Assembly (NCBI GenBank): GCA_937770485.1
Contig: CALJHX010000022.1
Span: 1 to 64,000 of the forward strand
Direction of reading: 5' to 3'
Length of the DNA: 64,000 nucleotides
Source: an uncultured Verrucomicrobiae bacterium
GTDB lineage: Bacteria > Verrucomicrobiota > Verrucomicrobiia > Limisphaerales > UBA1096
A program made the translations under genes and the position numbers. The notes beneath the pieces are model-generated. The model was not told where the DNA came from, ran no database searches, and saw only the letters and a program-made list of their open reading frames with translations. Shown here piece by piece: positions 25,779 through 33,052 of the stretch. Each line of letters starts with the position of its first letter. Positions within the stretch are counted from its first letter, which is position 1.

Positions 25779-26504
25779 TTATTTTATGCGACGTCTTAGG
25801 AGAAACGGATCAGACTTGTCGTTGCTGTCATAAGCAAATGGCTCCCAGCCTTCGGGAATCGTCCCTGAGGATGTCTGTATTTCCCACTTTTGCTTGTTAT
25901 CCCATTCGCCAGAAGAGCGACGGCGGAGAAGGAGCGGATCATAATCGTCTTTGTAATCATAGCCAAATGGCTCCCAGCCTTCGAGAATCTTTCCGGTCAG
26001 ACTTGAGGATGTCTGTATTTCCCACTTTTGCTTATTATCCCAGTTGTCAGCTGTGCTACGGCGCAGGAGAAACGGATCAGACTCGTCGTTGCTGTCAAAA
26101 GCAAATGGCTCCCAGCCTTCGGGAACCGTCCCTGAGGATGTCTGTATTTCCCACTTTTGCTTGTTATCCCAGTTGTCAGCTGTGCTACGGCGCAGGAGAA
26201 ACGGATCAGACTTGTCGTTGCTGTCATAAGCAAATGGCTCCCAGCCTTCGGGAATCGCCCCGGAGGATGTTTTTATTTCCCACTTTTGCTTGTTATCCCA
26301 GTTGTTTGTTTTGCGCCGAAGGAGGAACGGATCAGACTTGTCGTTGCTGTCATAACCAAACGGCTCCCAGCCTTCAGGGATCTTTTCGGAGGATGTCTTT
26401 ATTTCCCACTTCTCAGTATTGCTTGTTGCTGATGCTGTGCAAATTACGGTAGTTGAAGCCAAAAGCACAACTGCCACTAATGATTTGAAGTCAATCTGTT
26501 TCAT
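25779..26504 (-). CDS. secreted 43-residue-repeat protein
   Basis: 241-residue protein: signal peptide (MKQIDFKSLVAVVLLASTT, cleavage near SATS), then five repeats from residue 31 to the end. Each repeat has KWEIKTSS or KWEIQTSS, EGWEPF, YDSND, DPFLLRR and a WDNKQ linker. They are clearly related to the repeats in the FecR-like protein at 22227. One repeat has a three-residue insertion (SSLTGK). ATG 26504 is chosen because it puts the signal peptide first; an upstream ATG would add 13 residues. I do not recognise the family. Its repeats and shared promoter motif suggest it works with the sigma/FecR pair, perhaps as ligand, decoy or matrix partner. Confidence 0.8.
   Translation of the reverse strand: MKQIDFKSLVAVVLLASTTVICTASATSNTEKWEIKTSSEKIPEGWEPFGYDSNDKSDPFLLRRKTNNWDNKQKWEIKTSSGAIPEGWEPFAYDSNDKSDPFLLRRSTADNWDNKQKWEIQTSSGTVPEGWEPFAFDSNDESDPFLLRRSTADNWDNKQKWEIQTSSSLTGKILEGWEPFGYDYKDDYDPLLLRRRSSGEWDNKQKWEIQTSSGTIPEGWEPFAYDSNDKSDPFLLRRRIK
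25782..26414 (-). repeat. coding tandem repeat array in the secreted protein
   Basis: Five units of about 126-135 bases encode the five protein repeats. The units share most bases, for example CTCCCAGCCTTCGGGAAT in several. They are homologous to the array at 22230-22787. Confidence 0.9.
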
Positions 26505-26538
26505 TTTTATTACTATAATTACAACTGAGCCACTAAAC

Positions 26539-26560
26539 GACACAGTTATTAGTTAATAGC
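26539..26560 (-). promoter_or_regulatory. second copy of the shared promoter-proximal motif
   Basis: GACACAG, two variable bases, then ATTAGTTA on the plus strand, 35-56 bases upstream of the secreted repeat-protein start. It matches the copy at 24168-24189 and has the same orientation relative to its gene. Confidence 0.45.
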
Positions 26561-26564
26561 TCAA

Positions 26565-26587
26565 ATTTTATGAATGTTTCATAAAAT
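26565..26587. promoter_or_regulatory. perfect inverted repeat upstream of the repeat-protein gene
   Basis: ATTTTATGAA (26565-26574) and TTCATAAAAT (26578-26587) form a perfect 10-bp inverted repeat around TGT. It lies 61-83 bases upstream of the 26504 start, next to the shared motif. It looks like an operator or the base of a hairpin. Confidence 0.4.
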
Positions 26588-26733
26588 GTAAGAGCGAGGC
26601 TACAGGATCTCCATGCAAGCCGCTATGCAAGTGCAAGTAAATAGCCTAATTTATCAGTTGCATAGCACATGTCTATGCATCAAAAAACACCCATTTCACT
26701 AGGAAAGAGGCTTGCTTTTAAATTTGAAGAGGC

Positions 26734-26772
26734 TTAACCCTTGAACTTCTTTGCCATGAGACAGGCGTACTA
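26734..26772 (-). repeat. 39-base diverged repeat, copy 1
   Basis: Read on the minus strand it gives stop-Y-A-C-L-M-A-K-K-F-K-G-stop. It matches 30167-30205 at 29 of 39 bases, and most differences inside the codons are synonymous. The rest of 26588-26839 shows no supported gene. Confidence 0.45.
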
Positions 26773-26839
26773 AAGAAAAAGAGCAAATTAGACGATGCTT
26801 ACAGTTGTCGACTGAAAACTGATGCTTTTGACACTGCTG

Positions 26840-27553
26840 TCAATCACCGATCCCCTCTCTTTTTAAGTTTGGTAGGATTTTTCGGAACTGATACGTAACA
26901 CCCCACAAATTCTCGGGACTCAAGGTAGTGCCATTTTTCATAAAACGAGCGCTACCATCTGCAAAAGTGTAATTGGAACCACCGCCCGTATCCGAACTCC
27001 CTCCACCGTGTTTGGCCTGATCAATTTCCTTCACATCGTTTCCTTCCCCTTGATAAAAATCCATGTGGCAGTGTCTTGATCCTTTGCTCTTTTCACCAAA
27101 GATGATCGTGTTGGAGGGTTCAGCGATAAAAGACATTTTCATCCCAATTGGCCATTTCCATTTTTCGAATACTTCTTTGCTAAGCCTAGTGGCAAAAAAA
27201 TCATTGAATCCATTTATCAAAAAACCGTGGTTAGCAGAGAATCCATCTGATGGACATTTAATCACTGCGGATGCAATGTAGTAAGGCTTAAGAGAAGTTA
27301 TCCAATTTTCTCGCCCTGAAATTCGAGGTGGAAAATGATCGTCATGATCGTCAATATACATCTGAAGTCCCATGTGCAACTGACGAACATTGCTGAGGCA
27401 CTTGATCTGGTTTGCCTTCCCTTTCGCTTTAGCTAAAGCAGGCAACAACATACTTGCCAAAATCGCGATGATGGCGATCACCACTAATAATTCTATGAGA
27501 GTGAACGCACGTTTGGTTAGGATCTTAACTTGGTGATACTGTTTTTGGCTCAT
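26840..27553 (-). CDS. type II secretion-like pseudopilin
   Basis: 237-residue protein with the prepilin cleavage and methylation motif [30 protein letters not shown] near residues 15-43. The processed N-terminus would be Phe after Ala. The C-terminal part is the globular type common in PVC bacteria ([23 protein letters not shown], then [15 protein letters not shown] near the end). Such genes are scattered in many copies without secretion genes nearby, as here. It probably enters a type II secretion or pilus-like fibre. Confidence 0.88.
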   Translation of the reverse strand: MSQKQYHQVKILTKRAFTLIELLVVIAIIAILASMLLPALAKAKGKANQIKCLSNVRQLHMGLQMYIDDHDDHFPPRISGRENWITSLKPYYIASAVIKCPSDGFSANHGFLINGFNDFFATRLSKEVFEKWKWPIGMKMSFIAEPSNTIIFGEKSKGSRHCHMDFYQGEGNDVKEIDQAKHGGGSSDTGGGSNYTFADGSARFMKNGTTLSPENLWGVTYQFRKILPNLKREGIGD

Positions 27554-27700
27554 TTCATTGAGAGTAACTCGATGCCGAATCTATTTGGCAACTCTCCATC
27601 CACTGCATAAGAACGATTGTCACAGTTAAATTCTGACATTTTTCCAAAAAATTAAAGACGACCACCAATTCTGCAACGCGCGTGACCAGCACGTAAGTGC

Positions 27701-27778
27701 TTAACCAATTAGAAACATAGTTGCTTTGCACGCCACCAAAAACACAGTTGCGATTGTTGTGATTAGTATGCGTTTCAT
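27701..27778 (-). pseudogene. lipoprotein signal-peptide remnant
   Basis: A 25-residue reading frame, MKRILITTIATVFLVAC plus eight residues, then a stop. It is clearly homologous at DNA level to the signal peptides at 24605, 58378 and 58842 but has no mature domain. The longer in-frame ORF to 27952 is not supported. The surrounding 27554-27960 is AT-rich with no other gene; a small TACCGC-AAA-GCGGTA hairpin lies at 27842-27856. Confidence 0.55.
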
Positions 27779-27960
27779 AACTCGCTCAAAGCTCATTTTT
27801 TTGAGTTTTTTTGCAAGGGTTTTTAAATGATGTTCAAGAAGTACCGCAAAGCGGTAATTTCGGTGCAATTTTAGCCGTTGGCCTGATTTAACGGTTTTTT
27901 GTGCTGCGGGGGTAAGATTTCGATGCGCCCCAACCCATTCATCGCCTATCATTAGGTTCG

Positions 27961-30045
27961 CTACTGGGAACGAAGCAGCATTATGTATAGAGGTCTTAAG
28001 GTGTTGATGTAGTCATCGCTCCAAGGTGCACATTCGTACTGGTAGTCATCCAAGGAGAGCCAGCTCGCTGCGCGCAGTGAAGAGACATCGTGGCCCTTAC
28101 GAAGGAGAACACAGTAGAGCGCATGATCCTGGAAAGGTTTAAGTTTTCCGTTACTCTTCTTGGCTAGAGCTTCCCAACGATCTGCACTGGTAGACTTGAT
28201 GACTCCAAGCAAGTCATAGTACCGGTTAGTAATATGGAAGACCAGTTTGCCTTGAGGAGCCAGTTTCTGCTCGTAGAGAGAGAACGCCTCTTTTGTAAGC
28301 AAGTGTGTGGGAATGGCATCGCTGCTGAAGGCATCCACCATGATAATGTCATAGGAATGATCTGGGGCTTGCTCCAACTGAATACGGGCATCTCCCAGCA
28401 CAGTTGTTACCTTAGCTTTACAGTCATCCAAGTAAGTAAATCGATCGCTTGCAATATCCTCGATATATGGATCCAATTCATAGAATGTGAGCGACTCTCC
28501 TTCATTGAAGTAAGTCGCGCATGCCCCGACACCCAAGCCGATAATAGCCACATTACGCGGTTCCATAGTTTCGCTAAATACATCTTTTAACGGACCTTCA
28601 CCATGGTAATATGAGAGCGGATATTTCTGGGTATAAGGATGTATGATCTGGGCCCCGTGAACAGTTGAGCCGTGCGATAGGGTTCGCAGAATAGGAGCTT
28701 TTCCAGAAAAAAGAGGATCCTTTTCTGACCAGTTGGGAAATATTTGATACGGGTTTAAATGATGATCAACTACCTTGTAGATTCCATAGTAGTTGCGATA
28801 TTGATGGATCACTTTATCCTCTTCATTTATTTTTTTTGTCCCTATTAGGAATGGCAGGGCTACAGCCAAGCTTGCTCCTAAACCTGATAAAATCGGTTGG
28901 CTTCTCAAGGAGCCCGGAAGATCTCCTTTTCTAAGGATTAGTATTGTTAAGGCAAAGACCCCTATAATAATGGGATATTCGGCCAAGCTATTAAATACAA
29001 CGGGGGAGACTAGGCTTACCGCCATGCCGCCTATCCAGCCACCGAGGGCTATCGCCAGATAAAAAACTGTCAATTGGTCGCTAGACGGACGAAGCCGATG
29101 CAACTCACCATGCCCAATCATCGCTAAGGCAAAAAGGGCTACTAAATGCGCAACAAGTTCCCAAGGAGAGCCGAGTGAGGGAGAATAAAAGGAGCACAGC
29201 CCCCATATTGAAGCTGCAGGCCAAAAGGCGTGAAGCAAGGTTGGGGAAATCCATTGCCTCCGGCTGAAGGTGAATACATAGCTGAGCAGGTAGAGGACCA
29301 AGGGCAGGACCCAAACAAGAGGCACCGAGCCAAGCTCAAGGGTAATGGCATTAGACACGGCCAGCATGAATGCAGAAGGAAGAGCGCTTAGAAGGAGCCA
29401 GCTGACTAGGGTACTCGCCTTGATATCGCTTGAAGGAAGAACCGTTGAGCGCTCCTTCTCCCGAGTGTTGGCCGCCATTCGCCAGCAATACCAGGCAAGT
29501 ACGACATAGGAAATATATCCTGCGTACCAAAGGTTACGCTGGACGCTTAGACCTAATAGAGGCTCGCAGAGGGCGATGTAAGCCAGAAGGGCCAACAGTG
29601 AGCCTGCGTTTGAACTGGCGTATAGAGTGTACGGGGAGCTGCCGCTGGTCTCGCTGCGGATGAACCATGACTGGGCGATCACGCTAGTCGTAGCCAGTAT
29701 CCCAAAGGGTAGGGCTACGTGAAGGGTTAGCTGAAACATGAGGAACCAAACCGGATTTTCATCGCCAGGGGGCGTAATGCCGATCTGATTCACTAGTGGA
29801 AGCCACACTAGGGGAGTCGCCACGAGTGCCAGGTGCCACCCACCTAGACGCTTGGAAATGAGATGGCAATATACATAACCGAAAAATAAGATGCCCTGAA
29901 AAAAAGTTAGTGTTGTCGTCCATACATGGAAGGATCCCCCATATACGGGAAGAATTACCCTGGCGACCAAAGGTTCCATAGTGAAAAGGAGAAAGGCACC
30001 TAGGAACACGAAGCAATGAAGTTTTAAGCTGACGGACAGTCTCAT
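27961..30045 (-). CDS. membrane-anchored spermidine-synthase-like methyltransferase-fold protein
   Basis: 694-residue fusion. The N-terminal 390 or so residues hold about ten hydrophobic helices in an MFS-like arrangement. The C-terminal part is a spermidine-synthase/SAM-binding domain with NVAIIGLGVGACATY near 510, the acidic FYELDPYIEDIA block and IMVDAFSSDAIPTHLLTKEAF. Fused proteins like this are widespread in aquatic bacteria, and their true substrate is unclear. The gene is in the AT-rich block but less AT-rich than the sigma/FecR genes. It is flanked by a hairpin at 30126-30172. Confidence 0.85.
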   Translation of the reverse strand: MRLSVSLKLHCFVFLGAFLLFTMEPLVARVILPVYGGSFHVWTTTLTFFQGILFFGYVYCHLISKRLGGWHLALVATPLVWLPLVNQIGITPPGDENPVWFLMFQLTLHVALPFGILATTSVIAQSWFIRSETSGSSPYTLYASSNAGSLLALLAYIALCEPLLGLSVQRNLWYAGYISYVVLAWYCWRMAANTREKERSTVLPSSDIKASTLVSWLLLSALPSAFMLAVSNAITLELGSVPLVWVLPLVLYLLSYVFTFSRRQWISPTLLHAFWPAASIWGLCSFYSPSLGSPWELVAHLVALFALAMIGHGELHRLRPSSDQLTVFYLAIALGGWIGGMAVSLVSPVVFNSLAEYPIIIGVFALTILILRKGDLPGSLRSQPILSGLGASLAVALPFLIGTKKINEEDKVIHQYRNYYGIYKVVDHHLNPYQIFPNWSEKDPLFSGKAPILRTLSHGSTVHGAQIIHPYTQKYPLSYYHGEGPLKDVFSETMEPRNVAIIGLGVGACATYFNEGESLTFYELDPYIEDIASDRFTYLDDCKAKVTTVLGDARIQLEQAPDHSYDIIMVDAFSSDAIPTHLLTKEAFSLYEQKLAPQGKLVFHITNRYYDLLGVIKSTSADRWEALAKKSNGKLKPFQDHALYCVLLRKGHDVSSLRAASWLSLDDYQYECAPWSDDYINTLRPLYIMLLRSQ

Positions 30046-30125
30046 AGAACGTATATAGTTTAAGAGTTACAAATATATTTTAGTTGAGAGTTTTTACCTA
30101 GGGGCTGAATTAGCTAAAAAGTTTA

Positions 30126-30172
30126 GGATAAGCATTTTACCCAATTTTTTCAAGTAGGTAAAACGCTTATCC
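30126..30172 (-). terminator. 16-bp inverted repeat after the aldehyde dehydrogenase gene
   Basis: GGATAAGCATTTTACC (30126-30141) pairs with GGTAAAACGCTTATCC (30157-30172) with one wobble, around a 15-base loop. It lies 39 bases past the aldehyde dehydrogenase stop, and a short T-rich stretch follows on the minus strand. It overlaps the 39-base repeat at 30167-30205. Confidence 0.6.
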
Positions 30173-30205
30173 TTTGAATTTCTTAGCGACAAGGCAGGCG
30201 TTTTA
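30167..30205 (-). repeat. 39-base diverged repeat, copy 2
   Basis: Reads stop-N-A-C-L-V-A-K-K-F-K-G-stop on the minus strand, the partner of 26734-26772. It lies at the right-hand edge of the AT-rich block, directly after the aldehyde dehydrogenase stop. Confidence 0.45.
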
Positions 30206-30210
30206 CAGCC

Positions 30211-31713
30211 TTACAGGGGCCGGATGACGGAGATGTTTCGGTAATAGTCGAGCAGGGTTTCCAGGCTCCCGACACCACCGCCCATGCCGCTTTTTTTGAC
30301 TCCGGCATACGGGACGCCGTGCACGACCACGTTGTGTGAGTTGATCCAGCCGTTTCCGGTCTCGAATTGAGAGGCCACCCGTTTGCATCGGGCGAGGTCG
30401 CTGGACCACACGCTGTTTGCCAGCCCGTAGTCGGTGTTGTTGGCCAGGCGGATACCTTCGCTTTCATCGTTGAACGACGCGAGATAGGCGACCGGCCCAA
30501 AGATTTCCTCGCGGGCGGCGACATTATCCAGTGAACCGGCGAGCAATGCCGGTTTGACATAATGCCCACCGGCACAGCCCTCGACCTGGACAGCGCCGCC
30601 CTCGAGCACGGTTTCCGCGCCGGCCGCCGTGCCTTTCTCCAGATAACCGAGCACTCGTTTATACTGAACTTCACTGACAACCGGACCCATTTGTGTGCCG
30701 TCGCCAAGGGGATGCCCGATCTGCACTGCCTTGAGTCGGTCCACGGCAGCATTTACGAAATCATCATAAATGGTTTTCTGCACCAGCCACCGTGTGGCGT
30801 CGCAACAAACCTGCCCGGCGTGGAAGGTTATGGCTTGGGCGAGTTTGTCGGCGGCTTCTGGGATGTCGACATCATCGAAGATGACGGCTGCTCCCTTGCC
30901 GCCTAGTTCAAGTTTTACCGGGATCAGGTTTTGGCCGCACTCTCTCGCCACCAAACGACCCACCTCAGGTGAGCCGGTGAAGGACATCCGGCAGAGATTG
31001 GGATTTTGAGAAAGCGCCGCGCCGGTTACCTCACCCACACCAGGAATGACGTTGATCACGCCGTCCGGGATACCGATTTCTTTTGCAAGATGCGCCATGT
31101 AAAGGGCGGAGAGTGGCGTGTCCTCGGCCGGTTTCACCACGCAGGTGTTGCCGGCGGCCATCGCGGGTCCAATGCCCCAGCCGCAAAGCAGAAATGGAAA
31201 GTTCCAGGGCACAATAAAGCCGCACGGACCCCAGGCATGTCGCACCACGGACGCCTCATGACCGGCTACCGGAATGGCGGTATCCAGGGAGAGTCCCTGT
31301 GCGAGGCCACAAAAATATCGGATGGTATCAATAAAGTTTTGCACATCATCAGCTGCCTGAGCCTCGATCTTGCCGGAGTCCAGCGCCTCAATTTGTGCGA
31401 TGATGGATTTGCGTTGCTCCACGGCATCTGCAAGGCGCATGAGGTGAACACCGCGTTCGTTCACCGGCAGGCGCGCCCAGTCGGTTTCGTCGAATGCCTT
31501 TTGCGCGGCGGCAACAGCTCGTTCGACGTCATCCGGTTGCATGTTGGACACGGTGGCGAGTTTTTCCCCGGTTCCGGGGTCGCGGGTGTCGAAGGTATCC
31601 CCATTAGAGGCGGTCACCTCCTGGCCGCCGATCACGGCACCGTGAACTTTCTTGGAAAGGAAGGCTTGAACCTCGGGAAGCAGCGTTTTACCGATTTCGG
31701 TTTGAGTGGTCAT
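30211..31713 (-). CDS. aldehyde dehydrogenase, betaine-aldehyde/indole-acetaldehyde-like
   Basis: 500-residue NAD(P)-dependent aldehyde dehydrogenase. The catalytic glutamate is in ELGGKGAAVIF, the nucleophilic cysteine in HAGQVCCDATR, and the cofactor block is FTGSPEVGRLVA. The C-terminal FETGNGWINSHNVVVHGVPYAGVKKSG is typical of the family. The start MTTQTEIGK at 31713 is preferred to 31767. It oxidises an aldehyde to the acid; the specific aldehyde is unknown. GC-rich codon use places it outside the AT-rich block. Confidence 0.92.
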   Translation of the reverse strand: MTTQTEIGKTLLPEVQAFLSKKVHGAVIGGQEVTASNGDTFDTRDPGTGEKLATVSNMQPDDVERAVAAAQKAFDETDWARLPVNERGVHLMRLADAVEQRKSIIAQIEALDSGKIEAQAADDVQNFIDTIRYFCGLAQGLSLDTAIPVAGHEASVVRHAWGPCGFIVPWNFPFLLCGWGIGPAMAAGNTCVVKPAEDTPLSALYMAHLAKEIGIPDGVINVIPGVGEVTGAALSQNPNLCRMSFTGSPEVGRLVARECGQNLIPVKLELGGKGAAVIFDDVDIPEAADKLAQAITFHAGQVCCDATRWLVQKTIYDDFVNAAVDRLKAVQIGHPLGDGTQMGPVVSEVQYKRVLGYLEKGTAAGAETVLEGGAVQVEGCAGGHYVKPALLAGSLDNVAAREEIFGPVAYLASFNDESEGIRLANNTDYGLANSVWSSDLARCKRVASQFETGNGWINSHNVVVHGVPYAGVKKSGMGGGVGSLETLLDYYRNISVIRPL

Positions 31714-31865
31714 AATGCTGAAAAATTTAAGTTGGAAGATGTTGTCGGAATGACCAGGCACGGTCAAGCAACCTGAAAAAGGTGCGTAAACGAGTGGGAT
31801 TCGGCGTTGCGCTTGGGGGTGGATGAGGGGAGGGTTTGTTCGACCAATACAAGAAAGGAAGTTTT

Positions 31866-32144
31866 ATGCGCAAAAAAGTGATCATCGGCGCGATGTTCGG
31901 CGGTGTGGTTTTGTTATTGTGGCAGTTTGCTGTCCATGAGCTGCTGGGGATTTACGACGACGCCTTCGTGAAACTGAAAGATCCGGCGGCCGTGGAGGCG
32001 GTCTTGAAGGAGAATCTCACTGGAAGTGGTATGTTCGTGATACCACATCCCGAACCGGGTGCTACGGATGCTGAAGCCAAGGTCATGGACAAGTGCGGGG
32101 CCTGCTGTGGCAGCGATGGTGCTGATGCCACCCCGGACGCCTGA
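31866..32144 (+). CDS. small membrane-anchored protein of unknown function
   Basis: 92-residue protein beginning MRKKVIIGAMFGGVVLLLWQF, one N-terminal membrane helix with a positive start. A purine-rich ribosome site (AAGAAAGGAAG) precedes ATG 31866. The tail contains KCGACCGSDG, which could bind a metal or form disulfides. It lies three bases upstream of the pseudopilin gene, so the two may be co-expressed. I do not recognise the family. Confidence 0.65.
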   Translation: MRKKVIIGAMFGGVVLLLWQFAVHELLGIYDDAFVKLKDPAAVEAVLKENLTGSGMFVIPHPEPGATDAEAKVMDKCGACCGSDGADATPDA

Positions 32145-32147
32145 AAG

Positions 32148-32966
32148 ATGAGCTTGGCCAAGCGACAACTTAACGGCTTCACGCTGATTGAACTGCTGGT
32201 GGTGATCGCCATCATCGCGATCCTAGCCGGCATGCTGCTGCCGGCCCTGGCCAAGGCCAAGGCCAAGGCGACCGGCATCAGCTGCATGAACAACCTGCGG
32301 CAGATGAGTTTCTCGTGGACGATGTACACGGACGACAACGACGGCCAACTTGTGCCAAACGCTGTATTCCCCACGCGCAACCGGTCGTGGGTGCGAGGCT
32401 GGCTCAACTACGCGCAGTCGGTGCCGGACAACACCAACACGGCTTACCTCATGGAGAGCCACCTGTGGCCTTACCACCGGAGTCTCGGTGTGTGGAAGTG
32501 TCCCGCCGACATGAGCACGTCGCGACACGGAGGCAAGCAGTTGCCGCGTGTGCGTAGCATCTCGATGAACGGTTTCCTCAACCCCCCGGCGTTGCAGGGT
32601 TGGCAGGCCGGTTACCGGCCGATCCGCAAGCTCTCTGATGCCGCCGGCAAGTCATTGAGTAAGCTGTACGTGGTGCTCGACCAGCGGGAGGATCGCATCA
32701 ATAACGGCTATTTCGCCGTGGACATGACCGGCTACAACCCCCGCAACCCGGGCTCGACGCGCTGGGTGGATTATCCGGCGAGCTACCATAACAACGCCGG
32801 TGGGGTAACGCTGGCCGACGGCCATGCGGTCATCAAAAAGTGGCTCGATCCGCGCACCTCCGTGCCGATCCGCAAGGGCGTCAACATCCCTATCTTCGTT
32901 CCCTCGCCGAGGAACGAGGATGTCCTCTGGCTGCAGGAACGCTCCGCCCCACCCAAGCGCCCCTGA
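32148..32966 (+). CDS. type II secretion-like pseudopilin
   Basis: 272-residue pseudopilin with a short leader, [10 protein letters not shown], then [28 protein letters not shown]. The C-terminal globular part has [22 protein letters not shown] and [15 protein letters not shown], as in the PVC-type proteins. Codons 3-5 of the leader are formed by an exact TTGGCCAAG palindrome (32154-32162). It follows the small membrane protein by three bases. Confidence 0.9.
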   Translation: MSLAKRQLNGFTLIELLVVIAIIAILAGMLLPALAKAKAKATGISCMNNLRQMSFSWTMYTDDNDGQLVPNAVFPTRNRSWVRGWLNYAQSVPDNTNTAYLMESHLWPYHRSLGVWKCPADMSTSRHGGKQLPRVRSISMNGFLNPPALQGWQAGYRPIRKLSDAAGKSLSKLYVVLDQREDRINNGYFAVDMTGYNPRNPGSTRWVDYPASYHNNAGGVTLADGHAVIKKWLDPRTSVPIRKGVNIPIFVPSPRNEDVLWLQERSAPPKRP

Positions 32967-33052
32967 CGATAACCGCGTCTGGCCAAGCGCAGACGGGACT
33001 CGTTTGACGGAGCCAACTGTGGCTCAATCCCCTCCGACTACTTTTCCACGAC

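Noticed and set aside
27779-27952. N-terminal extension of the lipoprotein remnant
   Set aside because: It precedes a clear signal-peptide start and resembles no family.
30211-31713. Betaine-synthesis operon linking the aldehyde dehydrogenase to the BCCT transporter
   Set aside because: The genes are 25 kb apart with no choline dehydrogenase in the window, so no link can be claimed.
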